Source: Flavobacteriales bacterium
GTDB lineage: Bacteria; Bacteroidota; Bacteroidia; Flavobacteriales_E; Vicingaceae
Assembly: GCA_020635795.1 (NCBI GenBank)
Contig: JACJZD010000001.1
Span: 1,497,001-1,561,000, forward strand
DNA length: 64,000 nucleotides
Direction of reading: 5' to 3'
Shown: positions 36,919 through 45,122 of the stretch, piece by piece
Layout of the letters: every line of letters begins with the position of its first letter
How positions within the stretch are numbered: position 1 is the first letter of the stretch
Translations under genes and position numbers: made by a program
The notes under the pieces: generated by a model
Database searches by the model: none
The model's input: only the letters and a program-made list of their open reading frames with translations
Told to the model about the DNA's origin: nothing

Positions 36919-37905
36919 ATGAATTCACTGTGGACTAACATTATTATTCAAACAACATTAAAACGAAAAGATAAAAACCTTGACAACAAGTCAAAAAACA
37001 AACCCTATTCCGATTACAAACTTGCAAAAGGTTATAGAGAATTACTTATTATTGTAAAACGCCACATTAAAGATTTCTTCTTAATTTCCATTGGTATATT
37101 TTCTGCTTCTTTTGGTTTTAAAGGGTTTCTATTAACCAATCATTTTATTGATGGAGGTGCTACTGGGATTTCATTATTAATTTCAGCCCTAACCGAAATA
37201 CCACTTTATATCTTGATTATTGGAATAAACCTACCTTTTGTTTTTCTTGGTTACAAAATACTTGGAAAACAGTTTGCTTTTAAAACAACTTTAGCCATTT
37301 CTGGATTAGCTTTATGTGTTGCAACTGTTGATTTTCCTAATGTTACTAACGATAATTTATTGGTTGCTATTTTTGGTGGTTTCTTTCTTGGAGCAGGCAT
37401 TGGTCTTTCAGTTAGAGGTGGTGCAGTAATTGATGGAACAGAAGTCCTTGCTATTTATTTAAGCCGTAAATTCGGTGCTACTCTTGGTGATATTATTGCC
37501 ATTATTAACGTCATCATTTTCTCTTCTGCAGCTTATTTACTTTCTATTGAAATTGCATTATATTCAATGATTACTTATTTGGCTGCATCAAAAACGCTAG
37601 ATTTTATTATTGAAGGTATTGATGAATACATAGGTGTTACGATAGTAGCAACACACAGTGAAGAAATAAGACTTATGATAATAAATAAAATGGGACGAGG
37701 CGTTACCATTTATAATGGTAAACGTGGATATGGAGAAAGAAACCAAACAAATGATGTCGACATTATTTATACTGTAGTTACACGACTAGAATTAAATAAG
37801 CTAAACACCGAAATAGAAAAAATTGAACCTACGGCTTTTGTTGTAATGAATAGTGTTAAGGATACAAAAGGAGGCATCATCAAGAAAAGAGCTTTAGCTC
37901 ACTAA
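36919..37905 (+). CDS. YitT family membrane protein
   Basis: A 328-residue protein. A cytosolic N-terminal 50 residues precede five to six membrane helices (about 55-225; FGFKGFLLTNHFIDGGATGIS and VRGGAVIDGTEVLAIYLSRKFG are typical YitT signatures). A cytosolic DUF2179 domain ends the protein (about 245-325, MGRGVTIYNGKRGYGERNQTND). YitT proteins are inner-membrane proteins of unconfirmed function, sometimes suggested as transporters. The N-terminal extension is longer than in many homologues, and the start could instead be at an internal codon after residue 25. Confidence 0.9.
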   Translation: MNSLWTNIIIQTTLKRKDKNLDNKSKNKPYSDYKLAKGYRELLIIVKRHIKDFFLISIGIFSASFGFKGFLLTNHFIDGGATGISLLISALTEIPLYILIIGINLPFVFLGYKILGKQFAFKTTLAISGLALCVATVDFPNVTNDNLLVAIFGGFFLGAGIGLSVRGGAVIDGTEVLAIYLSRKFGATLGDIIAIINVIIFSSAAYLLSIEIALYSMITYLAASKTLDFIIEGIDEYIGVTIVATHSEEIRLMIINKMGRGVTIYNGKRGYGERNQTNDVDIIYTVVTRLELNKLNTEIEKIEPTAFVVMNSVKDTKGGIIKKRALAH

Positions 37906-37911
37906 ATATTC

Positions 37912-38310
37912 TTACTCGTAAAACAAGTCTTCTATATCCATAGCATCTTCACCAAAAGCTTCTATCTCATCTTTTGCAACAACATAGGTACTTTTGTTAC
38001 CCGCTTTTTTAGAAAAATACAATTCGTAATCGCAGTTATCTTCAGCGCCAACCATCATTATCATGGCATGGTCTTTATTTTTAGCTGCTGTTAAATTATG
38101 GTGGCAAATAGGACAAATAAACTCCGCCATCTCTCCTTTTTCTAACGAAAATTTAGAATGATGTTTATAGCTGTACTCTCCCACTTTTGGGCTTAACATT
38201 ATTAAGCCTTTATGTTTACGGTGAGTTTCTGTTGCAAAAATTAAAAATCCACCTACATTTAAATGTCCTTTACATTTTGGACATAAATAATCGTTTTCTT
38301 TCATTCCCAT
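37912..38310 (-). CDS. zinc-ribbon hypothetical protein
   Basis: A 132-residue soluble protein with two CxxC knuckles, CPKCKG near residue 10 and CPICHH near residue 68, which can form a split zinc site. The middle (FATETHRKHKGLIMLSPKVGEY) is basic, and the C-terminus is acidic (EAFGEDAMDIEDLFYE). Family not recognised. It is transcribed downstream of the pyruvate dehydrogenase E2 gene after 21 bp, probably as the tail of that operon, and converges on yitT with a gap of 6 bp. A second possible ATG lies two codons in. Confidence 0.7.
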   Translation of the reverse strand: MGMKENDYLCPKCKGHLNVGGFLIFATETHRKHKGLIMLSPKVGEYSYKHHSKFSLEKGEMAEFICPICHHNLTAAKNKDHAMIMMVGAEDNCDYELYFSKKAGNKSTYVVAKDEIEAFGEDAMDIEDLFYE

Positions 38311-38331
38311 AGCTTTCAGTTTTTTTGTGAA

Positions 38332-39939
38332 TTAAATATTTTGAGCGCCCAACAATACCACTGGATTTTCAATGTAATTTTTAAAAGTTTGTAAAAATGC
38401 GGCTCCCGATGCACCATCAACAACTCTATGATCGCAACTCAAGGTTACTTTCATGGTGTTTCCGGGTACAATCTGACCATTTTTAATTACTGGCACTTGT
38501 TTTATACCACCAACAGCCATAATACAAGCATCTGGCGGATTAATAATAGCTGTAAATTCATCTATTCCAAACATTCCTAAATTAGAAATAGTAAACGTGC
38601 TACCTTCCCAATCTTGAGGTTGTAATTTTTTATCTTTTGCCTTTTGAGCAAAAGTTCTTACTTCACTACTTATTTGGCTTAACGATTTACCATCTGCAAA
38701 ACGTACAACTGGTACTAATAAACCTTCATCAACCGCAACTGCTACACCAATGTTGACATGTTCGTTGTAGCGAATTTTGTCGCCCAACCAAGAACTGTTT
38801 ACCTTTGGATGTTTTTTTAATGCTGCAGCAACAGCTTTAATTACGATATCGTTAAACGAAATTTTAACTCCTTCGATGGCATTGATAGAATTTCTTGCAC
38901 TAATGGCGTTATCCATATCCATCTCTATAGTTAAATAGAAGTGTGGTGCAGAAAACTTGCTTTCTCCTAATCGACGAGCAATGGTTTTACGCATTTGTGA
39001 AACAGGCTCTTCGGTATATTTTTCCACCCCAATAAATGTTGAAAAAGCACCACCTGAAGAACCGTTATAATTCTCTATATCAGTTTTGGTAATTCTACCG
39101 CCATCTCCAGTACCTTTAATTTGAGCCAAATTGATATTTCTATCAGCAGCCATTTTCTTGGCTAAAGGAGAGGCTATAACCCTTTGTGTTGAATGTTGAG
39201 TAATGGGTGATGGGGTTTGGGTAATGGGTGGTGAGTGGTGAGTGATAGGTTTTGGGTGATGTGAACTGCTAACTGTAGACTGAGAACTGTCAACTGACAC
39301 CTGAGAACTATTCGCTAACAAAGATTTATAATCAGCACCTTTCTCTCCAATTATTGCTAAAACGGCATCTACAGGAGCACTACCTCCGTTTTCAATTCCT
39401 ATATACAACAAAACTCCATCTTCAAACGATTCAAATTCCATTGTTGCCTTATCAGTTTCAATATCTGCAAGCAAATCACCAGAAGCAACTTTATCACCCA
39501 CTTTTTTATGCCATTTAGCCACAACTCCTTCTGTCATGGTATCGCTTAACTTGGGCATTTTTATTACTGTTGCTTTAATATTTGACGTATCTACAGTTTT
39601 TACCTCAACTTTAGCTTGTGGTTCTTCTACAACTTCTTTTTTAGCTTCGGCTTTTGTTGTTGGAGCAGAACCGCCAGAAAGTAATGAAGAAATATCCTCG
39701 CCTTTTTTACCAAAAATGGCCAAGATAGAATCAACTGGAGCAGCACCTTTTTCAGGCACTCCAATATGCAATAAAGTTCCATCTACAAAAGATTCGAACT
39801 CCATTGTAGCTTTATCTGTTTCAATTTCAGCTAATAAATCGCCTTCTTTAACCGTATCTCCTATTTTTTTATGCCATTTAGCCACAACTCCTTCTGTCAT
39901 GGTATCACTTAACTTGGGCATTCTTACTATTTCAGCCAT
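38332..39939 (-). CDS. pdhC: pyruvate dehydrogenase E2, dihydrolipoamide acetyltransferase
   Basis: A 535-residue core enzyme of the pyruvate dehydrogenase complex. Two lipoyl domains lie at about 1-78 and 125-203, each with the lipoylated Lys in ETDKATMEFES. A low-complexity linker spans about 210-249. A peripheral-subunit-binding domain (about 253-290, SPLAKKMAADRNINLAQIKG) and the acetyltransferase domain (about 315-535) follow, the latter with catalytic His near 504 in SCDHRVVDGASGA. The linker-coding DNA is unusual: it consists of ACTG-phased and GGGTGATG-type repeat sequence that elsewhere in the window is intergenic. It lies 78 bp downstream of E1 alpha. The E3 and E1 beta genes are not nearby. 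Confidence 0.96.
   Translation of the reverse strand: MAEIVRMPKLSDTMTEGVVAKWHKKIGDTVKEGDLLAEIETDKATMEFESFVDGTLLHIGVPEKGAAPVDSILAIFGKKGEDISSLLSGGSAPTTKAEAKKEVVEEPQAKVEVKTVDTSNIKATVIKMPKLSDTMTEGVVAKWHKKVGDKVASGDLLADIETDKATMEFESFEDGVLLYIGIENGGSAPVDAVLAIIGEKGADYKSLLANSSQVSVDSSQSTVSSSHHPKPITHHSPPITQTPSPITQHSTQRVIASPLAKKMAADRNINLAQIKGTGDGGRITKTDIENYNGSSGGAFSTFIGVEKYTEEPVSQMRKTIARRLGESKFSAPHFYLTIEMDMDNAISARNSINAIEGVKISFNDIVIKAVAAALKKHPKVNSSWLGDKIRYNEHVNIGVAVAVDEGLLVPVVRFADGKSLSQISSEVRTFAQKAKDKKLQPQDWEGSTFTISNLGMFGIDEFTAIINPPDACIMAVGGIKQVPVIKNGQIVPGNTMKVTLSCDHRVVDGASGAAFLQTFKNYIENPVVLLGAQNI
39195..39310. repeat. dispersed-repeat sequence inside the E2 linker coding region
   Basis: Bases 39195-39260 are a degenerate GGGTGATG/GTAATGGGT series, and 39261-39310 are an ACTG-phased series (GAACTGCTAACTGTAGACTG and continuation). 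Read on the minus strand they encode residues of about 210-249 of E2 (SSQVSVDSSQSTVSSSHHPK onward). ACTG-phased sequence also occurs between genes at 44632-44654, 57589-57620 and 58030-58057. Confidence 0.7.
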
Positions 39940-39949
39940 ATTTTTCAGT

Positions 39950-39979
39950 TTAAAGTTAAAAGTTAAAAGTTAAAAGTTT
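39950..39979. repeat. AGTTAAA tandem heptamer repeat in the E2 leader
   Basis: About four copies of AGTTAAA in a row, starting 11 bases upstream of the E2 ATG, in the 78-bp gap to E1 alpha. It may be replication-slippage DNA or a member of a dispersed repeat family. No function is evident. Confidence 0.75.
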
Positions 39980-40017
39980 TTATAATCACTTTTACTTTAA
40001 CCTTCTAAACTCAAGTT

Positions 40018-41016
40018 TTAATCTTTTATAAATGGGTAATTAGGTTCTGCGTAAATTTCGTTATACATGTCATCAGGTTCTGGAAGAGGTGATTCTTCAG
40101 CAAACTTTATAGCATCTTCAATTTGTTTTTTAATTTTAGCTTGTATAGCCTCCAATTGTTTTTCAGTAGCATATTTATTTGCTCGAATGGTTTTTAACAC
40201 CTTTTCAATTGGGTCTTCGTTTTGGTAGTTTTCTTCCTCTTCTTTGGTTCTGTACTTTCTAGGATCTGACATGGAATGACCTTTAAAACGATAGGTTTCC
40301 ATTTCTAACAAATAAGGACCTTTTCCATCTCTACACCATTTTGCTGCTTTAGCTATAGCATGGTGAACTGCTTCAACATCCATCCCATCAACTGCTTCTC
40401 CTGGCATATCATAACTTAAACCAATTTTATACAGTTCTGTTACATTTGAAGTACGTTCAACAGAAGTACCCATAGCATATTTGTTATTCTCAATAATGTA
40501 AATAACAGGTAATTTCCAAATCATAGCCATATTAAATGCCTCGTGCAAAGCTCCTTGACGAATAGCTCCATCACCCATAGAACACATGGTTACATGGTTT
40601 TCACCTCTATATTTATCTGCAAAAGCTAAACCTGCTCCTAATGGAATTTGACCTCCAACAATACCATGTCCACCGTAAACATGCTTACTAACATCAAACA
40701 TGTGCATAGAACCACCTTTACCTTTTGATAAACCTGTAGTTTTACCATACAATTCTGCCATCATGTATTTGGGATCAGTTCCTCTACCAAGCGGGTGAGC
40801 GTGGCAACGATAAGCAGTAATCATTTTATCTTCTGGTAAAGTTGCAGAAACTGCTCCCGCAACAACTGCTTCTTGACCTATATACAAGTGAAGGAAACCT
40901 CCAAACTTACGTTGTATGTACAACTGACTTAATTTTTCTTCAAATTTTCTCATCAATAACATTGACTCGTACCAAGCCAAGTATTGTTCTTTTGAGAAGG
41001 TGATTTTTTTTGCCAT
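40018..41016 (-). CDS. pdhA: pyruvate dehydrogenase E1 component, alpha subunit
   Basis: A 332-residue thiamine-diphosphate-dependent subunit that, with a beta subunit, decarboxylates pyruvate. The ThDP motif begins at MGDGAIRQGALHEAFNMA and ends near IYIIENNKYAMGT. GHGIVGGQIPLGAGLA and the YRFKGHSMSDPRKYRTKEE loop are typical of the alpha subunit of two-subunit PDH. The beta subunit is not in this window, so it must lie elsewhere. It is the promoter-proximal gene of the E1 alpha, E2 and zinc-ribbon unit. The cytidine deaminase gene lies 59 bp upstream on the same strand. Confidence 0.96.
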   Translation of the reverse strand: MAKKITFSKEQYLAWYESMLLMRKFEEKLSQLYIQRKFGGFLHLYIGQEAVVAGAVSATLPEDKMITAYRCHAHPLGRGTDPKYMMAELYGKTTGLSKGKGGSMHMFDVSKHVYGGHGIVGGQIPLGAGLAFADKYRGENHVTMCSMGDGAIRQGALHEAFNMAMIWKLPVIYIIENNKYAMGTSVERTSNVTELYKIGLSYDMPGEAVDGMDVEAVHHAIAKAAKWCRDGKGPYLLEMETYRFKGHSMSDPRKYRTKEEEENYQNEDPIEKVLKTIRANKYATEKQLEAIQAKIKKQIEDAIKFAEESPLPEPDDMYNEIYAEPNYPFIKD

Positions 41017-41075
41017 GTTTGTTTAATTAATGTGCAAATTTAATATATTTAGATGTGAATTTCGAATTTAAAAAA

Positions 41076-41561
41076 TCACTCTTTTTTTAAGATGTGGTCG
41101 GCATTGAATGCAAAAGGTAGGAAAGCACTAATGCTATCAAAAATCCAAACTTTTGAATCGCCCGATTTTAGAATGGCTCTAATCGGTTTTTTTTGTGCCA
41201 TTTCATATTCCATTAGTACTTGTCGGCAACCACCACAAGGAGAAAATGGTGTTGGATTTCCTTGTTCCGTTACAATTATAATGGTATCAATATTTTTGTT
41301 AGGATAAGTAGATTTACCAGAAAAAATAGCCACACGTTCGGCACACAAACCAGACGGATAAGCAGCATTTTCTTGATTTGTTCCTAACACCGTTTCTCCT
41401 GTTTCGAAACGAATAAGTGAACTCACTTTAAACAAGGAATAAGGAGAATATGAATTAGCTAAATTTTTCTCGGCAGCCAAAACTAAGTCTACATCTGCTT
41501 TGCTCAACTCACTTAAGGTGTTGTATTCTTGATAAGATATGGATATGTTTTTTTCTATCAC
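41076..41561 (-). CDS. cdd: cytidine deaminase
   Basis: Converts cytidine and deoxycytidine to the uridine forms in pyrimidine salvage. The protein has 161 residues. The zinc site is complete: catalytic Glu in the CAE of YPSGLCAERVAI, and the Cys pair in PCGGCRQVLMEY. An N-terminal extension of about 20 residues precedes the usual core. The start is a GTG at 41559-41561, since no ATG occurs before the conserved core. It lies 10 bp after the mltG gene in the same direction. Confidence 0.93.
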   Translation of the reverse strand: MIEKNISISYQEYNTLSELSKADVDLVLAAEKNLANSYSPYSLFKVSSLIRFETGETVLGTNQENAAYPSGLCAERVAIFSGKSTYPNKNIDTIIIVTEQGNPTPFSPCGGCRQVLMEYEMAQKKPIRAILKSGDSKVWIFDSISAFLPFAFNADHILKKE

Positions 41562-41571
41562 GGAATAAAAT

Positions 41572-42615
41572 TTAATGAATGTTTCTTCTGTTTAATTCTT
41601 TCTGATACCTGCGAGCATTAGCCATGTGTTCATCATAGTTTACTGCAAAATTATGGTAGCCTGATAAATCTTCTTTTGCACACATGTAAATATAATTGTG
41701 TTTTTCGTAGTTCAATACAGCATCGAGTGATTTAATGCTTGGTAGCACAATTGGACCAGGTGGCAACCCCGTTCTTTTATAGGTATTGTAAGGCGAGTCA
41801 ATCGCTAAATGTTTCCCTGTTACCCTTCTTATTTCAAAATCTCCAACAGCATAAATTACCGTTGGGTCTGATTGCAGCAACATTCCCTTTTTTAATCTGT
41901 TTACATACAAACCTGCCACACGTGGTCGTTCATCTACTCGCATTGATTGTTCTGCCTGAACAATAGATGCCAAGGTAGAAACTTCAGATTGCGTTAAGTT
42001 CATTTTTTTTGCTTTTGCTTTACGATCTTCATTCCAAAAATTCTTGTATTCGGTAGCCATACGTTTTACCAATTCCTCGGAGGAAGTGTTCCAATAAAAC
42101 TCATAGGTATTAGGAATAAACAATGATAAAATGGTGTTTGAATTGAATCCATAGCTATTAATAAATTCCTTGTCGGTAAGCAATGTATAGGTCGATAAAC
42201 TATCTGCCTCAATATTTTTTGATAGCTTACCAGCCAATTCTTTAACCGTTCTGATATGATCGAATGATATTTTAACGGGTTCTTGTTTTCCAGACCTCAA
42301 CAAATCAACCAACTCGTTATTGTTCATGCCATCTCTAAGTAAATATCTACCTGGTTTTATGTTGGTTTTAAAGTTTGATTTCTTTTCAGCAACCCACTCA
42401 AAAGAAGTCCTATTTTTAATATAACCTCCTTCGTATAAACCATTGCTTACATCACTAAAAGTTGAACCCGTTTTAATATAGAAATAATCCGTTTTTCCTT
42501 TTTTTAATGTTACGTTGGGTTGGTAAATACGTGTATACATGTTGTAACCAACATAGGCACCTATTAGTAATCCAATAAGCAAAACTGAAACAACAACTTT
42601 TTTAAACATTTTCAT
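41572..42615 (-). CDS. mltG: endolytic murein transglycosylase MltG
   Basis: About 347 residues, with one N-terminal membrane helix (about 5-25) and a periplasmic YceG/MltG domain. It cleaves nascent glycan strands and so acts as a peptidoglycan terminase. The conserved catalytic block LASIVQAEQSMRVDERPRVAG and the following VNRLKKGMLLQSDPTVIYAVGD are present. In this block the first Glu of the E. coli-type motif is Gln and the second Glu is kept. A GTG one codon upstream of the chosen ATG is also possible. It sits between the GNAT and cdd genes in a compact same-strand run. Confidence 0.93.
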   Translation of the reverse strand: MKMFKKVVVSVLLIGLLIGAYVGYNMYTRIYQPNVTLKKGKTDYFYIKTGSTFSDVSNGLYEGGYIKNRTSFEWVAEKKSNFKTNIKPGRYLLRDGMNNNELVDLLRSGKQEPVKISFDHIRTVKELAGKLSKNIEADSLSTYTLLTDKEFINSYGFNSNTILSLFIPNTYEFYWNTSSEELVKRMATEYKNFWNEDRKAKAKKMNLTQSEVSTLASIVQAEQSMRVDERPRVAGLYVNRLKKGMLLQSDPTVIYAVGDFEIRRVTGKHLAIDSPYNTYKRTGLPPGPIVLPSIKSLDAVLNYEKHNYIYMCAKEDLSGYHNFAVNYDEHMANARRYQKELNRRNIH

Positions 42616-42622
42616 CACTAAC

Positions 42623-43123
42623 TTACCACATTTTTAGTTCAAAATAATTCACTTTTTGTTGATTTAACAATCGCTGTTCAACAAATTCAAATCCACAGTT
42701 TTCAAATAAACGAATACTTGCTTTATTATTTTTATAAATGTTACAGAAGATATAAGCAAGCTTTAGTTCATTTCTGCAATAATTAATTACTTGCTTTAAT
42801 GCTTCGGTAGCGAATCCCATGTTTCTATAGTTTTTATTAGCAATTAAAACTCCTATTCCTGCCGATTTTCCTTTTTCAAATTCAAACAAATCGATACATC
42901 CAATAGGTTTACCCATTTTGCTTTCACAAATCATTAACCGTAATTGTTGTTGGCTGTTTATATCTTGTGGCAAACGAACAAAGTCATCAATTTCTTGAGC
43001 TGTAAATGGTTCTTTTGTATCGCTCACTTCCCAATTTTCAGGATTATTTTCCCATTCCAAAACAACTGAAGCATCAGCTACAGTCATATTTCTTAGAAAA
43101 ATATGTTTAGCAACTAACTTCAA
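42623..43123 (-). CDS. GNAT family N-acetyltransferase
   Basis: A 166-residue acetyl-CoA-dependent acetyltransferase. The acetyl-CoA-binding motif is visible as VLIANKNYRNMGFATEALKQ, followed by YIFCNIYKNNKASIRLFENC and GFEFVEQRLLNQ, typical of the RimJ/RimL-like or spermidine acetyltransferase-like group. Substrate unknown. The start is probably the TTG at 43123, since the conserved first strand (KHIFLRNMTVADA) begins before the first ATG at 43087. The gene overlaps the end of the upstream gene by 17 bp. Confidence 0.88.
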   Translation of the reverse strand: MKLVAKHIFLRNMTVADASVVLEWENNPENWEVSDTKEPFTAQEIDDFVRLPQDINSQQQLRLMICESKMGKPIGCIDLFEFEKGKSAGIGVLIANKNYRNMGFATEALKQVINYCRNELKLAYIFCNIYKNNKASIRLFENCGFEFVEQRLLNQQKVNYFELKMW

Positions 43124-43661
43124 GTTTGTTTTTGCGATTTACAGCTGCAATACATTTATCCACATCTTGCTTGGTGTACTTTTTAAGTTCAAACGAGCTA
43201 CTCTTCAACTTATCAGTCAAATTAACTTCGTAACCATTTGTTATACAATTATTTTTATATAAAATTGGTAACAAATCAAAAATAAAATTTGCTTTGGAAA
43301 CATCAACATGATAAACCTCTTGAATAAAATCTTTTATTGGAAAAAGACAAGTAATTTCCTCATCAACTTTATGATAATGTTTAACTAAATCGGTAATTGT
43401 TTCTTGTAATTCATTCGGATTTTGAGCTGATTCTTTCAATTCTAAAAAAATCAATTCCACTCCTCTTTTTTGAGCCGTTTTTAATAAGTCAATAGCTTTG
43501 TAAGTATACCCCGGACCAACAGTAGATATTTCGAACAACAAGCCATTTACCACCATGCCAATATGTGGAGGCACTTTACTTGCTCGGTGAATAAAAATAA
43601 AAACTCCTTGTTGGAGGTTTATTTCGGTTATATTTTTTGTGATTGGAATAGAAAAAGACAT
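43107..43661 (-). CDS. conserved hypothetical protein, 184 residues
   Basis: Soluble protein beginning MSFSIPITKNITEINLQQGV, with no signal peptide or membrane helix. Features include HRASKVPPHIGMVVNGLLFE (residues about 25-44) and a Lys-rich C-terminus (KCIAAVNRKNKLEVSC). It does not match a family I recognise. It lies 49 bp after dapF and overlaps the GNAT gene by 17 bp, so it is likely translated as part of the dapF to cdd transcript. Confidence 0.75.
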   Translation of the reverse strand: MSFSIPITKNITEINLQQGVFIFIHRASKVPPHIGMVVNGLLFEISTVGPGYTYKAIDLLKTAQKRGVELIFLELKESAQNPNELQETITDLVKHYHKVDEEITCLFPIKDFIQEVYHVDVSKANFIFDLLPILYKNNCITNGYEVNLTDKLKSSSFELKKYTKQDVDKCIAAVNRKNKLEVSC

Positions 43662-43710
43662 AAATAAGGTTATGAGTTTATGAGGGTATTAGTTTAAAGT
43701 AGTCATTTTT

Positions 43711-44490
43711 TCAAATTAACAGCTCTCCTTTAAAAACCATTTCAGCAGGACCGATTAACCAAATATCATTAAAACCTCTGGTATCTGTTCGCTTAAAAGC
43801 AACTTGTAAAGCTCCACCTTTAGTGTTTACTTGTATTTTCCCCGCAGGCGAACTATTCTTATCCGCCCAACTCAACGCTGCAGCTGTTACACCTGTTCCA
43901 CACGATAATGTCTCATCTTCTACTCCTCTTTCGTAAGTTCTAATATCCAAACAATCTTGTTTATAATTTACGAAATTCACATTCGTTCCTTCTTGTTTAA
44001 ACCTATCGTTGTAGCGAATTTTCTTACCTTCTTCAAATACATTTACACCATCAACATCATCAACATTGACAATGTAATGAGGCGAACCCGTATTGATAAA
44101 ATAATGCGTTTCTCCTTTTTCTATTGTTTCAACATCGTGCATTTTCAAACTCACTTCACCATTTTGGTTTATCCATGCTTCATGCTCCCCATCGGTAGAT
44201 AAAAACATGGCTTGACTTTGAATAATACCTAAATACTTTGCAAAAGATACTGCACATCTACTTCCATTCCCACAAAAACTTTGACTTCCATCTGCATTAA
44301 AATAGACCATATTAAAATCTAAATCAGCAATGTTTTCGATTAAAATTAAACCATCTGCACCAATACCAAACTTTCTGTCGCAAAGCTGTTGAACCAATTT
44401 TAAATTAGTCTTATCAAAAACATTTGTACGATTATCAATCATAACAAAATCGTTTCCTGTTCCTTGGTATTTATAAAATGTCAATTTCAT
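43711..44490 (-). CDS. dapF: diaminopimelate epimerase
   Basis: Interconverts LL- and meso-diaminopimelate for lysine and peptidoglycan synthesis. The protein has 259 residues. The two catalytic cysteines are present: near residue 73 in SQSFCGNGSRCAVSF and near 197 in ETLSCGTGVTAAAL. KYQGTGNDFVMID at the N-terminus is the usual opening. It is the first gene of the same-strand run dapF, unknown, GNAT, mltG, cdd. Upstream (44491-44707) lies the repeat-rich zone next to the GxxExxY gene. Confidence 0.97.
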   Translation of the reverse strand: MKLTFYKYQGTGNDFVMIDNRTNVFDKTNLKLVQQLCDRKFGIGADGLILIENIADLDFNMVYFNADGSQSFCGNGSRCAVSFAKYLGIIQSQAMFLSTDGEHEAWINQNGEVSLKMHDVETIEKGETHYFINTGSPHYIVNVDDVDGVNVFEEGKKIRYNDRFKQEGTNVNFVNYKQDCLDIRTYERGVEDETLSCGTGVTAAALSWADKNSSPAGKIQVNTKGGALQVAFKRTDTRGFNDIWLIGPAEMVFKGELLI

Positions 44491-44510
44491 TATTGATACT
44501 ACTTATTTTT

Positions 44511-44560
44511 CTCGAGAAGACGCAAATTTTTTATAATTTATTACAATCTAGTTATCTCTT
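44511..44560. pseudogene. relic of a second GxxExxY cassette end
   Basis: A degenerate repeat (CTCGAGAAGACGCAAA, 44511-44526) is followed by 44527-44560, which resembles the 3' end of the intact GxxExxY gene at 44702-44735 at roughly 28 of 34 positions with small gaps. Read on the minus strand it still shows ITR (ATAACTAGA), as in the intact C-terminus GITRIV, before losing frame. The rest of that copy appears deleted. Confidence 0.5.
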
Positions 44561-44576
44561 CTTTATAATTTATATT

Positions 44577-44602
44577 CTCGCAAAGACGCAAAGTTCGCAA
44601 AG
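44577..44602. repeat. solo CGCAAAG triplet repeat, copy 1
   Basis: A 26-base copy made of three CGCAAAG heptamers spaced by A and TT after a leading CT, identical and in direct orientation to 44676-44701. A run of seven T follows, as in the second copy. It probably marks the end of a lost or partial cassette. Confidence 0.85.
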
Positions 44603-44631
44603 TTTTTTTATTCCCTTCTACCTCTTTTTTT

Positions 44632-44654
44632 AGACTGAAAACTAGTGACTGAGA
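44632..44654. repeat. ACTG-phased repeat, short copy
   Basis: AGACTGAAAACTAGTGACTG and the next few bases belong to the ACTG-phased family seen at 39261-39310, 57589-57620 and 58030-58057. It lies between two CGCAAAG copies. Confidence 0.55.
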
Positions 44655-44707
44655 ATAAGAAAACTTCTTTTTTTTCTCGCAAAGACGCAAAGTTCGCAAA
44701 GTTTTTT

Positions 44708-45106
44708 TTATAAATTATTTACAATTCTTGTTATTCCATCTTTTACTAAAACTTCGTTAAAATTAACCAAAAGACCTAATTTCATGTCTGTTAATCTTAA
44801 ATAAGTTAGTAATTGTTTGTGATGTATTGCTGTTAAAGATGAAACAGATTTAATTTCAATTATCAATTTATCTTCAACAATAATATCAGCTCTAAACCCA
44901 ACATCCATTTTTACATCTTCATAAAAAACAGCTATTTCAGGTTGACGATTATAAGGTATTTCTAATTTCTCAAGTTCGAAGCAAATTGCTGATTCATATA
45001 CAGATTCTAACAACCCAGGACCTAACACACGATGAACTTTAATAAAGATGTTTACCAAAATCTTCGCTAAATCATTCTCCGATAAATTAGTACCTTTTTT
45101 ATTCAT
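44708..45106 (-). CDS. GxxExxY protein with PD-(D/E)XK-like core
   Basis: A 132-residue soluble protein. The family-defining motif is G31-L-L-E34-S-V-Y37 in LGPGLLESVYESA. Downstream, ADIIVEDKLIIEIKS holds D74 and E84-x-K86, spaced as in PD-(D/E)XK nuclease folds, and HHKQLLTYLRL (Q98) resembles the conserved Gln of that fold. Nuclease activity is therefore plausible but unproven; the family is generally annotated only by its motif. The gene is wrapped by a 26-bp perfect inverted repeat. Its leader contains the right-hand repeat and its stop abuts the left-hand one. Neighbours dapF and arfB are housekeeping genes, so it looks like an insertion between them. Confidence 0.9.
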   Translation of the reverse strand: MNKKGTNLSENDLAKILVNIFIKVHRVLGPGLLESVYESAICFELEKLEIPYNRQPEIAVFYEDVKMDVGFRADIIVEDKLIIEIKSVSSLTAIHHKQLLTYLRLTDMKLGLLVNFNEVLVKDGITRIVNNL

Positions 45107-45122
45107 TATGTCTTATTATATC

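Noticed and set aside
37912..38310. Missing E1 beta or E3 subunit of the PDH operon
   Set aside because: The small protein has zinc-ribbon cysteines and no ThDP or FAD motif, so it is not a PDH subunit.
39950..39979. AGTTAAA tandem as a CRISPR or regulatory array
   Set aside because: Units are only 7 bases, uninterrupted by spacers and with no cas genes nearby. It is a simple tandem repeat.
44577..44701. CGCAAAG copies as a CRISPR array
   Set aside because: There are only two direct copies about 99 bases apart plus one inverted copy around a gene. Neither spacing nor orientation fits CRISPR.
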